Numbered from the stretch's first letter, positions 1 to 6,473 are shown. The stretch is DNA of 7,232 bases from Bacillota bacterium (GCA_021848765.1 JAJZTU010000177.1:1-7232); one strand, 5' to 3'. The notes: a model not told the origin generated them from the sequence alone. Translations and numbers: made by a program.

Positions 1-809
1 AAATGCACATTGGGCAATCCCTTAAGCCTGCTGACATCTATACCTACTCCAACCGGGCCTACCAGCACCAGAGACCATTCCGGATGGGCCGCAGCCGCGG
101 CATACATCAAGTCCAGGTCAACCCAGTCCTGGATTACTCCCACAAAACCAATCACCGGTCCCTTAATGGAGGCAATATCCTCAGGGACAGTTGTTTCCGG
201 GGCCTGGGCCTGCATAAAATGCTCTACATTGGCGGCATTGGGCAGGTAGCAGGTATGGGGATTGTAAGCTTTTTTACTTTCATAAAGCCCGATAGCGGTA
301 ACAAACACCACATCACAAGCCCGGAGCAGGTCTTTTTCCATATTGAGCATTACTTCTTTATTGATCAGCCCGGTATACTCCGAGTGCTCATCCACACAGT
401 CATAGACCAGAAGCTTTTTGTCCAGCAGGTCAACCATATCCCCTGTATTGGGCATATAGGTCCAGACTATGGGATCTTGCATACCCAGCTGTTTGATAAC
501 CCGCTTTAAGTACAGGGCCTGCCACCACTGGTTGAATTTGTTCACCCAGCGGTATTTGTTGCCAAAAGGCAGAGTAACCGGCGGCGACCACAGGTAGATA
601 TTTTCATTAAGCTTACGTACCCCTTTAAACCACATTTTCCATTTCATCCACATGGCCTGGTCCTTGAAGGGGGACAGCACGGTAACTGGAGGCTCCATGT
701 ACAGGATGGTATTGTTTTCCGGCAGCCGGGACATGACCTGCTGCTTACGGGTCCACAGCGGGTTCCAGTCCACTGAAGATATGCAAATGATGTGCTGGTT
801 TTCAAGCAT
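1..809 (-). CDS. TuaH-like glycosyltransferase, 3' end beyond window
   Basis: This frame is open from an ATG at 809 to the left edge: 269 codons without a stop, so the C-terminus lies outside. It is probably a cytoplasmic GT-B glycosyltransferase that adds a sugar to a growing lipid-linked glycan. The visible part covers the N-terminal Rossmann-like domain and the start of the second domain. It has YDCVDEHSEYTG (136-147), LPNAANVEHF (189-198), and GFVGVIQDWVDLDL (221-234) followed by LVLVGPVG (247-254). These resemble TuaH and related group 1 transferases of teichuronic acid or exopolysaccharide clusters. The acidic E-x7-E donor-site motif would lie beyond the edge. The start overlaps the murJ stop by 8 bp (ATGCTTGA), indicating translational coupling within one leftward operon. 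The fold call is fairly secure; donor and acceptor are unknown. Confidence 0.8.
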   Translation of the reverse strand, partial: MLENQHIICISSVDWNPLWTRKQQVMSRLPENNTILYMEPPVTVLSPFKDQAMWMKWKMWFKGVRKLNENIYLWSPPVTLPFGNKYRWVNKFNQWWQALYLKRVIKQLGMQDPIVWTYMPNTGDMVDLLDKKLLVYDCVDEHSEYTGLINKEVMLNMEKDLLRACDVVFVTAIGLYESKKAYNPHTCYLPNAANVEHFMQAQAPETTVPEDIASIKGPVIGFVGVIQDWVDLDLMYAAAAAHPEWSLVLVGPVGVGIDVSRLKGLPNVH

Positions 810-2373
810 GTACGTGTTTACCTCTCTTTAGTTTTTCCCGTACCATACCGGTTATGATGCTTACTTCAGGCACCTTCAGGAGCAAAATCACCAGGGCGTA
901 GACTACAGCGCCCGTAACCACTGCGCCTCCCACCTGGATAGCTAAGCCCCTGGTACCCAGGGAATCCGCAAAAGGAGCAAGTTTTACCGCTACCAGCCGG
1001 ACAACTGCTGCCATTACTCCTGAGGCCAACAATACCTTACCCCAGGTCACCCAGGCCTCTGCCGGAAAAAAAGACCCGATTTTACGCCTGAGCCAATAAC
1101 CCAGTAAAAACATATTCAAAAAGGTGATAATGGAAGTGGCCAGGGCCAGGCCCGCATGGGCCATAAACCGGACCAGGATGATGTTTAACACAATATGTAC
1201 TGCTACCCCGATGGCGCCGATGACCACCGGGGAAAGGGTATCTTCCACGGCATAAAAAACTCTGGTCATAATGTCCCGTGCTGCATAACCTACCAATCCC
1301 AGGCTGTAAAATACCAGGGCAATAGCTGTCGCTGCAGTATCTGCCCGGTCGAAGGCGCCCCGCTCGAACAGCAGGCGCACTATAGGTGTGGACAAAACCA
1401 TCAGCCCTACCGAAGCAGGTATCATGATGAGGGCAAAGACATTCATTCCTTTTACCAGAGCATCTTTAAGCCGGTCCATCTCATTTTTGGCGGCATAGGC
1501 CGACAGGGCGGGAAAGATAGGGACAGAGATAGCTGCTACAAAAAGGCCCAGGGGCAGCTGCATCAGGCGGTAGGCATAGTTCAGGGCGGAAATGCTCCCT
1601 TCGTTCAAGCCTGAGGCCAGGATGCGGTCAATGATGATATTGATTTGGCCAATCCCTACCCCAATAAGCACCGGGACTATCAATTCACCGATACGCCTGA
1701 TATCCGGGTCCCGGTAATCCAGGTGCATGGTGTAGTGAAATTTGCGCTTAACCAGCTCCGGCATGGTAATCAGAAACTGTCCCGCAAAACCTGCCAGGGT
1801 GCCCACAGCCAGGCCGTATACCCCCATCGCAGGGGTCAGGAGAAACAGCGAACCGATAATTGCCAGGCTGGAAACCAAAGGACCCAGGGAGGGCATCAGA
1901 AAATGGTTCAGGGCATTAAGCATGCCGGAGGTAAGTCCCACCAGGGCCAGAAAAATCAAGGCAGGAAACATAATGCGCATCAGGTCTACCGTAAGCTGCA
2001 CAGCCTGCCCGTTAAAGCCGGGAGCCATGAGTTTCACCACAACAGGTGCAAATATTATCCCCAGAACACTGATTGCCGAAAACACCAAAAAAACAAGGTT
2101 TAACATGGAACTGGCCAGACGCCAGGCTTTTTCCCGGTCCTCTCCCAGGAGGTTTTGGGTAAACACCGGGATAAAGGCGGCATTAAAAGCTCCGGTTATG
2201 GTTATTCCCAGGATATTCGGCAAGGTATAAGCTACAAGAAAGGCATCTGTGGCCATGGAGGCCCCGAATTTGGCAGCGATAAACGTCTCCCGGATAAAGC
2301 CGGCAAACCGGCCTAAAAGTGTCGCCAGCATGATAACCACAGCGGCTTTGGCTATGGAACGCTTGGTGAGCAT
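802..2373 (-). CDS. murJ: MurJ/MviN-family lipid-linked glycan flippase
   Basis: A 523-aa polytopic membrane protein of the MOP superfamily, close to the usual MurJ length, expected to flip an undecaprenyl-linked precursor across the cytoplasmic membrane. Family marks include GRFAGFIRETFIAAKFG (21-37), TDAFLVAYTLPN (42-53), GAFNAAFIPVF (61-71), NYAYRLMQLPLG (265-276), FERGAFDRADT (336-346) and RVFYAVEDTLSP (371-382), with about 14 hydrophobic segments. I prefer the ATG at 2373 because the family N-terminus begins there and GGGGGAA lies upstream. A TTG at 2391 preceded by AGGAAG would add six residues. It sits 107 bp after a GT4 gene and overlaps the next glycosyltransferase by 8 bp, so the substrate may be a polysaccharide precursor and not lipid II. 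The acidic residue before the conserved Arg in the YADR motif is Tyr here, and the Arg-rich PNLLRR region reads PNILGITIT. Confidence 0.9.
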   Translation of the reverse strand: MLTKRSIAKAAVVIMLATLLGRFAGFIRETFIAAKFGASMATDAFLVAYTLPNILGITITGAFNAAFIPVFTQNLLGEDREKAWRLASSMLNLVFLVFSAISVLGIIFAPVVVKLMAPGFNGQAVQLTVDLMRIMFPALIFLALVGLTSGMLNALNHFLMPSLGPLVSSLAIIGSLFLLTPAMGVYGLAVGTLAGFAGQFLITMPELVKRKFHYTMHLDYRDPDIRRIGELIVPVLIGVGIGQINIIIDRILASGLNEGSISALNYAYRLMQLPLGLFVAAISVPIFPALSAYAAKNEMDRLKDALVKGMNVFALIMIPASVGLMVLSTPIVRLLFERGAFDRADTAATAIALVFYSLGLVGYAARDIMTRVFYAVEDTLSPVVIGAIGVAVHIVLNIILVRFMAHAGLALATSIITFLNMFLLGYWLRRKIGSFFPAEAWVTWGKVLLASGVMAAVVRLVAVKLAPFADSLGTRGLAIQVGGAVVTGAVVYALVILLLKVPEVSIITGMVREKLKRGKHVHA

Positions 2374-2440
2374 CTTATATATTTCCCCCAAACTATAACT
2401 TCCTGATTTCTCTTCAACAGACTTCCGGAGTTCCCCTGAA

Positions 2441-2491
2441 CTATTACTCCGTCTTCACTATTACTCCGGCTTCCCCATTACTACGGTTTCC
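2441..2491. repeat. three degenerate 17-bp tandem repeats between GT4 gene and murJ
   Basis: Three adjoining 17-bp units start at 2441, 2458 and 2475. On the + strand they read CTATTACTCCGTCTTCA, CTATTACTCCGGCTTCC and CCATTACTACGGTTTCC. Units 1 and 2 differ at two positions; unit 3 is more diverged and overlaps the last codons and stop of the glycosyltransferase gene. The array fills much of the gap before murJ. It may be slippage-born, with no evident function. Confidence 0.6.
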
Positions 2492-3611
2492 TGCTCATCA
2501 GGCTGCAGTAAAGCTGCTCAGTATTTTTGGCCATTATTTCCACACTGAAGTTTTCCCGGACATGCTCAAAGGCTCTGGCAGCCATGGCCCTGCTGTCCTC
2601 CGGATCAGCCAGGAGGTCCAGAACTGCCTGGGCGATCGCCTGGCCATCGGCAGGAGGGACGAGGATGCCATTATTGCCGTCTTTGATGATTTCCGGCAGT
2701 CCCCCTACCCGGGTGGCCACTACGGGCGCCTTCATGGCCATGGCCTCAATGGCTGTCAACCCAAAGCCCTCGGATAAAGAGGATATTACCAGTATATCCA
2801 GGCTGTGCAGGACATCGACAATGTCCTCCCTATACCCGGTGAAAATCACCTGCTCCCGGAGGCCCAGCTGCTTAACCATGGCCTCCACCTCTGACCGGTA
2901 CTGGCCGCTGCCCACCAGGAGGAACCGGCAGTCCGGCCTCACCCGGGAGATAGTTTTGGCTGCTTCCAGGAAAAACCGGTGGCCTTTTACAGGATGAAAG
3001 CGGGCAATCATCCCCAGCACCGGAACGTCAGGGGCAATGCCCAGATCCTTGCGGACATCTCCGGTAACCCGCTCCTGACGGAAGGCAGCCAAATTAACAC
3101 CATTATAAATGGTGGTAATCTTAACGGCAGGAATTCCATGGCCGACCAAATCCTGTTTCAGGAGGTCGGAAACGGTGACAAAACGCTCTACGGAGTTAAT
3201 GGTTATCCTCTCCATCAGCCGGTTGACCTGACGGGCAAAAAAAGAGGGATAATCCTGTTCCAGGACACTGTGCACCGTAGTGACAATGTGTTTAATCCCG
3301 GCAAGCTTGGCAGCCAACCGCCCAACCAGGTTAGCCCTAACCCCGTGGGTGTGCACAATGTCAATCTGGTGGCCCCGGATGATCTCCATGAGGTTGTCTA
3401 CAATGCCAATGTTAAGTTTATGTCTCATGACAACAGCATCGGTGGCGATCCCATTAGCCCGGGCTACCTGGACAAAGGGCTCGGGGAACAGGCAGCAAAG
3501 CCTCACCTCAAACCTTTCCCGGTCCATGTGGGTCAGGAGGTTTAAGATGTGCATCTCCGCCCCCCCGAGTTCACCGCCACCGATTACATGGAGCACCTTG
3601 ATTCTCTCCAA
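2481..3611 (-). CDS. GT4-family (group 1) glycosyltransferase
   Basis: A 376-aa retaining GT-B glycosyltransferase, likely cytosolic or membrane-peripheral, transferring a nucleotide-activated sugar onto a lipid-linked acceptor. The N-terminal domain opens KVLHVIGGGELGGAE (5-19), whose GGAE glycine loop is typical of the family. DIVHTHGVRANLVGRL follows at about 84-99. The C-terminal domain has ARFHPVKG (203-210), the E-x7-E signature EGFGLTAIE (281-289) and VATRVGGLPEII (298-309). I chose TTG at 3611 because AGGAG lies 9 nt upstream and homologues usually begin just before the first beta strand. A TTG at 3689 would give 402 aa and an ATG at 3647 388 aa, but neither has a good ribosome site. 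It is first in a leftward operon with murJ and a second glycosyltransferase. Sugar specificity cannot be read from sequence. Confidence 0.9.
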   Translation of the reverse strand: MERIKVLHVIGGGELGGAEMHILNLLTHMDRERFEVRLCCLFPEPFVQVARANGIATDAVVMRHKLNIGIVDNLMEIIRGHQIDIVHTHGVRANLVGRLAAKLAGIKHIVTTVHSVLEQDYPSFFARQVNRLMERITINSVERFVTVSDLLKQDLVGHGIPAVKITTIYNGVNLAAFRQERVTGDVRKDLGIAPDVPVLGMIARFHPVKGHRFFLEAAKTISRVRPDCRFLLVGSGQYRSEVEAMVKQLGLREQVIFTGYREDIVDVLHSLDILVISSLSEGFGLTAIEAMAMKAPVVATRVGGLPEIIKDGNNGILVPPADGQAIAQAVLDLLADPEDSRAMAARAFEHVRENFSVEIMAKNTEQLYCSLMSRKP

Positions 3612-3724
3612 CAGAATCAACTCCTGAATCCATGGTTTCCTATACATTTTATCAAGTTTTCCAATAAGCGACAAGAATTTTTTGGTCAAACCCGGCCGTC
3701 ATGGATTTTAGCCAGGCTCTGGTA

Positions 3725-3731
3725 TATAATA
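3725..3731. promoter_or_regulatory. possible overlapping divergent -10 boxes
   Basis: TATAAT (3725-3730, + strand) and TATTAT (complement of 3726-3731, - strand) overlap in the region between the divergent glycosyltransferase operon and the 3782 gene. The hexamers 17 bp away match the -35 consensus poorly (TGGATT for +, GTGAAC for -, each about 3 of 6). Promoters are expected here because both units diverge, but the exact elements are uncertain. Confidence 0.3.
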
Positions 3732-3743
3732 TTGGGTGTATCG

Positions 3744-3774
3744 CCTCAGTTCACCATATTTTTTGAAAGTGAGG
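3744..3774 (+). promoter_or_regulatory. imperfect hairpin over the ribosome binding site of the 3782 gene
   Basis: CCTCA (3744-3748) and TTCA (3750-3753) can pair with TGAA (3764-3767) and TGAGG (3770-3774) around a 10-nt loop. The right arm contains most of the Shine-Dalgarno sequence GTGAGGT (3769-3775), which lies 6 nt before the ATG at 3782. In the mRNA the structure could hide the ribosome site; in DNA it could be a protein-binding dyad. Two small bulges make it only moderately stable. Confidence 0.35.
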
Positions 3775-3781
3775 TCTGCAT

Positions 3782-4282
3782 ATGTCAGTAAAGGCCATAT
3801 GGTCCGAAAGTTTCCCCGGCCGGCTGGCCCGGGGCCTGTCCCTCGCCATTGAAAACAGCAGCCTGGTCAACTGGTACCGGGGAAGCGATGCCTTTCATGA
3901 ACTCACCGGTTTTAGAAATTCCTTAACCTATAAAATTCTGGCTTACGCAGGCAAAGGGTTAGGCTTCTTAATCGAGGGGACAGGCAAGGTCCTGCGCTTG
4001 CTGTTGGAACCTGCAGCCACCTACCGGACCCTCTCCCAACTACATAACGAAGCGCCCAAACAACCCATCCGCCTGTTGAGTTTGCTCGGCCTAAGTGCAC
4101 TGCTGGCGAATTCAGCCATCCTGCTGGTGAAGAATCCCCATTGGTCCCTGCGTTCCCTGGTCCTCCGGGGCGGCCTCGCTTTAGCGCTGGCTTTGGGCCT
4201 GACAGTCAGAGTGAGTTGGGAGCAATTGTCCGGCAGCAGTATCCTGGTCCGCCTGACCCGGGATTTGATTTGGGGAGATTAA
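3782..4282 (+). CDS. unrecognised small membrane protein, first gene of the polymerase operon
   Basis: I do not recognise a family. The 166-aa product has a basic, amphipathic first half, with a helix-prone stretch at about 48-76 that includes a glycine-spaced segment YAGKGLGFLIEGTGKVL. Two probable transmembrane helices follow at about 97-116 and 126-143, then a short tail ending WGD. There is no signal peptide and no catalytic motif that I can see. The ATG at 3782 has a good Shine-Dalgarno sequence, GTGAGGT. The gene precedes the O-antigen-ligase-like gene by 19 bp, joined through a 7-codon micro-ORF, so the two are very likely co-expressed. It may be an accessory or regulatory subunit of the glycan polymerase, but this is inferred from position only. 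Confidence 0.75.
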   Translation: MSVKAIWSESFPGRLARGLSLAIENSSLVNWYRGSDAFHELTGFRNSLTYKILAYAGKGLGFLIEGTGKVLRLLLEPAATYRTLSQLHNEAPKQPIRLLSLLGLSALLANSAILLVKNPHWSLRSLVLRGGLALALALGLTVRVSWEQLSGSSILVRLTRDLIWGD

Positions 4283-4305
4283 TGCAGAGGTTGGTGATAA
4301 AGTGA
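4282..4305 (+). other. 7-codon micro-ORF joining two genes (translational coupling)
   Basis: ATG at 4282 overlaps the stop of the upstream gene (TAATG), reads MQRLVIK, and stops with TGA at 4303-4305, overlapping the GTG start of the downstream gene (GTGA). GGGGAG lies 4 nt before the ATG and AGAGGT 10 nt before the GTG. The arrangement would let ribosomes pass from one gene to the next by termination-reinitiation. It may also be accidental. Confidence 0.35.
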
Positions 4306-5714
4306 CTGGAAAAGATAGCGCTTTACTTATGGATAACCCATCACCGGAAGCAAGCAGGCCGGGCAATCGCCGGGTGGATATCCTCCTCGTGGCAGCAGGC
4401 GCGGTGCTTGGCGCCGGGCTGGCCTTTCCGGCGGGAAAGCTTCTGGCCGTCCTGGCCGTGGCCGCTGTCATTTACGGGTTGGTGTTAATTCAGCCCCAGC
4501 GCAGCTTGTGGTTAGTTATATCCTATGCCTTTATCGATTATGTGCTGCGCAAGGCAGGGGTTCTCACCGGTCCCTGGGATGAACTCTCCTTTATCATGAT
4601 TGTGGGGACCTGGGTGCTGAGAATGGCCTGGGACATGCGGGCAAGGTACAGGTTTACCTCCCTGGACTGGTATTTAATCGGCTTCCTGGCAGTCAGCCTC
4701 TTCCTGCTGCTGGTGCGCTCCCCGGAGCGGCACATAGCCATTGAGGGCCTGCGGGCCGTGGTGGAATACCTCTTCTGGTTCTTTGTAGCTGTGAACATGG
4801 TCAAGACCGGCCGGCAGGTCCGGCTGCTCACAGTGGGCTTGATTCTTTTGGTCAGTGCCATCGCCCTGTTTGGGATTTATCAATATATAGTTGGAGTGGC
4901 AATTCCGGACAAGTGGATTGACCAGGCTGAAAAAGGTATCCGGACCCGGGTATTTTCCATTATCGGCAGTCCGAACATCCTGGGTAGTCTCCTGGTTTTG
5001 ACCATCCCCATGACGGTGAGTATAATCTTTGCTGTCCGGACCTGGTGGAAGCGCTTTGTCTTTACCGGATTGCTGGGAATCATGGGCCTCTGCCTGCTTT
5101 TCACCTATTCCCGGGGAGCCTGGCTGGCCCTTATCGGCGCCATGCTGTACTATGGCATAGTGCACAATCGTAAAGTCCTGGCCTTAATCCTCATCGGCGC
5201 CATCCTGGCCCCTGTGGCCGTACCCTCGGTAACTGCCCGGATGGGCTACATGCTGAGTCCGGAATATGTGAAGAGCAGCCAAAAAGGCGGCCGCCTGGTG
5301 CGCTGGGAAAAGGCCGTTAAAACGGTAAAAAGATCTCCTATAGTGGGTGTGGGTTTAGGCCGCTACGGCGGGGCAGTGGCTACTAATAACAAGCTGCCCG
5401 GAGCCTTTTATGTGGATAACTACTATTTAAAAACTCTGGCTGAGATGGGCGCCCTGGGCTTGGGGGCTATGCTGTGGCTGTTCCTGAACTGTATGCGCTT
5501 TGGCACTAATGCCTACAGGCGGGCCAAAGACCCCTTCCTGCGGCATTTGGGAGCAGGAATTATGGCCGGGCTCCTTGGGCTTCTGCTCCATAATGGGGTG
5601 GAGAATGTCTTTGAGGTACCTATGATCAATACCTACTTCTGGTTCCTCCTGGGAATGGTTGGTACGTTCCCATGGATTGCCGGTAAAGAAACCGAGCATT
5701 GCCAAACAGCTTAA
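4302..5714 (+). CDS. O-antigen ligase/polymerase-like membrane protein (Wzy/WaaL family)
   Basis: A 470-aa protein with about 11-12 hydrophobic segments, expected to polymerise glycan repeat units or ligate the finished glycan to an acceptor on the outer face of the membrane. The Wzy_C-type core is visible: RVFSIIGSPNILGSLLVLT (216-234), LLFTYSRGAWLALI (265-278), then an extracytoplasmic loop with GVGLGRYG (349-356) and VDNYYLKTLAEMGALGLGA (371-389). A late HNGVENVFE (430-438) follows. In many homologues the loop reads HN before the aromatic residues; here it is DN. Start is GTG at 4302, with AGAGGT 10 nt upstream; an ATG at 4329 is possible but lacks a ribosome site. The first 24 residues are polar and cytosolic. 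It lies downstream of a small membrane protein gene and is divergent from the glycosyltransferase/flippase operon, consistent with one glycan pathway. Confidence 0.88.
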   Translation: MTGKDSALLMDNPSPEASRPGNRRVDILLVAAGAVLGAGLAFPAGKLLAVLAVAAVIYGLVLIQPQRSLWLVISYAFIDYVLRKAGVLTGPWDELSFIMIVGTWVLRMAWDMRARYRFTSLDWYLIGFLAVSLFLLLVRSPERHIAIEGLRAVVEYLFWFFVAVNMVKTGRQVRLLTVGLILLVSAIALFGIYQYIVGVAIPDKWIDQAEKGIRTRVFSIIGSPNILGSLLVLTIPMTVSIIFAVRTWWKRFVFTGLLGIMGLCLLFTYSRGAWLALIGAMLYYGIVHNRKVLALILIGAILAPVAVPSVTARMGYMLSPEYVKSSQKGGRLVRWEKAVKTVKRSPIVGVGLGRYGGAVATNNKLPGAFYVDNYYLKTLAEMGALGLGAMLWLFLNCMRFGTNAYRRAKDPFLRHLGAGIMAGLLGLLLHNGVENVFEVPMINTYFWFLLGMVGTFPWIAGKETEHCQTA

Positions 5715-5734
5715 TATCCTGAGAAAGTAGTTAA

Positions 5735-5760
5735 GCACCCTGAGGTTCATCCCGGGGTGC
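5735..5760 (+). terminator. hairpin after the polymerase-like gene, weak terminator candidate
   Basis: GCACCC (5735-5740) pairs with GGGTGC (5755-5760), and inner G/C bases of the 14-nt loop can pair further. It begins 20 bp after the stop at 5714. The following sequence, CAAATATATTTAG, is AT-rich but lacks a clean T-run, so intrinsic termination would be weak. Confidence 0.4.
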
Positions 5761-5776
5761 CAAATATATTTAGCTC

Positions 5777-5799
5777 AAAAAGACACCCATGAGGTGTCT
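5777..5799 (-). terminator. perfect 7-bp hairpin with T tract on the minus strand
   Basis: AGACACC (5781-5787) and GGTGTCT (5793-5799) form a perfect stem with a 5-nt loop. Four A residues (5777-5780) precede it, so the minus-strand transcript would end in a stem followed by TTTT. That shape fits a leftward terminator that would stop antisense reading into the polymerase-like gene. In the rightward direction it lacks a T-run, but it could still help separate that gene from hicA. Confidence 0.35.
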
Positions 5800-5827
5800 A
5801 ATTCTGGATATTATTTCTAATAATCCC

Positions 5828-5856
5828 TTGACACTTGCCACTATATATGGTACTAT
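5828..5856 (+). promoter_or_regulatory. hicAB promoter
   Basis: A perfect -35 hexamer TTGACA (5828-5833) is followed by a 17-bp spacer and a -10 hexamer TACTAT (5851-5856). TGG directly before the -10 supplies an extended -10 TGn. Transcription would start near 5863, leaving a leader of only about a dozen bases before the hicA TTG start. This is the best sigma-A-type promoter in the window. Confidence 0.75.
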
Positions 5857-5865
5857 AAATATTGG
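5838..5865. promoter_or_regulatory. 28-bp imperfect palindrome over the hicAB -10 box, operator candidate
   Basis: The half-site CCAcTATaTATgGT (5838-5851) mirrors ACtATAaATAtTGG (5852-5865), with 11 of 14 positions complementary. The three mismatches (lower case) fall exactly every fourth base. The dyad covers the -10 box and the predicted transcription start. HicB proteins with a C-terminal DNA-binding domain repress their own operon in characterised systems, so this is the natural HicB site; the binding itself is inferred. Confidence 0.55.
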
Positions 5866-5875
5866 GGTGAGGGCA

Positions 5876-6121
5876 TTGAGTAAACTGGAAAAACTACTTC
5901 AGAAAATCAAAAATAACCCCAAGCAAGTACGGTTTGAGGAGTTAGACAAAATCTTAACTCGGTCCGGTTTTACCAGAAGACAATCCGGCGGCGGCTCGAG
6001 TCATTACATATATACCAAAGGAGCAGCGATGTTAGTAGTTCCTTTTCACCAACCCCACATTAAAGCTCTTTATGTAGAACGAGCAATAAAGCTTTTAGAA
6101 GGAGAGATGAAAGATGACTAA
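5876..6121 (+). CDS. hicA: HicA-family mRNA interferase toxin
   Basis: An 81-aa protein of the usual HicA size, with a double-stranded-RNA-binding-like fold that cleaves mRNA in the cytoplasm. It starts MSKLEKLLQKI, then FEELDKILTRSGFTRRQ (20-36), GGGSSHYIYTKG (38-49) holding the catalytic-type His43, and VVPFHQPHIKALYVERAIKLL (54-74), which matches the family's final strand and helix. I chose TTG at 5876 because GGGGTGA (5864-5870) lies 5 nt upstream and the promoter and its predicted start leave no room for earlier codons; the frame stays open back to an ATG at 5789. The gene overlaps hicB by 8 bp (ATGACTAA). Base composition is visibly more AT-rich than the polysaccharide genes, which suggests separate acquisition. 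Confidence 0.88.
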   Translation: MSKLEKLLQKIKNNPKQVRFEELDKILTRSGFTRRQSGGGSSHYIYTKGAAMLVVPFHQPHIKALYVERAIKLLEGEMKDD

Positions 6122-6473
6122 AAAAGACCTTGATTATTACTTAACCCTACCCTATCGGGTAGTCCTCTATCCTGCCGTGGAAGGCGGATATGTAGTTGAG
6201 ATGCCCGACCTTCCTGGGTGCTTAAGCCAGGGAGAGACTGTGGAAGAAGCTTATACAATGATTCGTGATGCCCAAAAGCTTTGGCTAAAAACAGCGCTAG
6301 AACTGGGCAGAGAGATTCCTGAACCGGCAGATGATGAATATTCCGGGAAGTTTAATGTCCGTGTACCCAAATCCCTCCACAAGGCCCTGTCCGAGAAAGC
6401 TAAAGCCGAAAACATCAGCCTTAATCAGCTTATTCTGTACCACCTGGCCCGGGGGATAGGGCACAATGGTTAA
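6114..6473 (+). CDS. hicB: HicB-family antitoxin with C-terminal ribbon-helix-helix domain
   Basis: A 119-aa antitoxin that should bind and block HicA and repress the operon. Residues 13-70 form the HicB partial RNase-H-like domain: PYRVVLYPAVEGGYVVEMPD, then LPGCLSQGETVEEAYTMI and a helix ending LGREIPEP. Residues 78-114 (GKFNVRVPKSLHKALSEKA, then ENISLNQLILYHLARG) are a ribbon-helix-helix DNA-binding domain, the class expected to bind a palindromic operator such as the one at 5838-5865. ATG at 6114 has GGAGAG 7 nt upstream and overlaps the hicA stop by 8 bp, tying antitoxin synthesis to toxin translation. A terminator hairpin begins at the stop codon. The module looks intact, with no frameshift. 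Confidence 0.92.
   Translation: MTKKDLDYYLTLPYRVVLYPAVEGGYVVEMPDLPGCLSQGETVEEAYTMIRDAQKLWLKTALELGREIPEPADDEYSGKFNVRVPKSLHKALSEKAKAENISLNQLILYHLARGIGHNG

Noticed and set aside
3..509. Open frame on the + strand, 168 codons
   Set aside because: It lies opposite the glycosyltransferase frame that is open over the whole 1-809 stretch with clear family motifs. Its own translation is low-complexity and resembles nothing.
1195..2230. Several + strand open frames opposite murJ
   Set aside because: The translations are rich in Gln, His, Lys and Arg with no domain, as expected for the complement of a membrane-protein gene.
3612..3689. 26-codon N-terminal extension of the GT4 glycosyltransferase
   Set aside because: There is no Shine-Dalgarno sequence before the TTG at 3689, and family members normally begin just before the KVLHV strand. 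It stays possible as an alternative start.
4538..5165. Minus-strand open frames opposite the polymerase-like gene
   Set aside because: They have no ribosome sites and low-complexity translations, and the + strand frame has strong membrane topology and family motifs.
5789..5875. N-terminal extension of hicA to the ATG at 5789
   Set aside because: The extension would cross the promoter and the operator dyad, its ATG sits in a hairpin loop with no ribosome site, and HicA proteins start near the chosen TTG.
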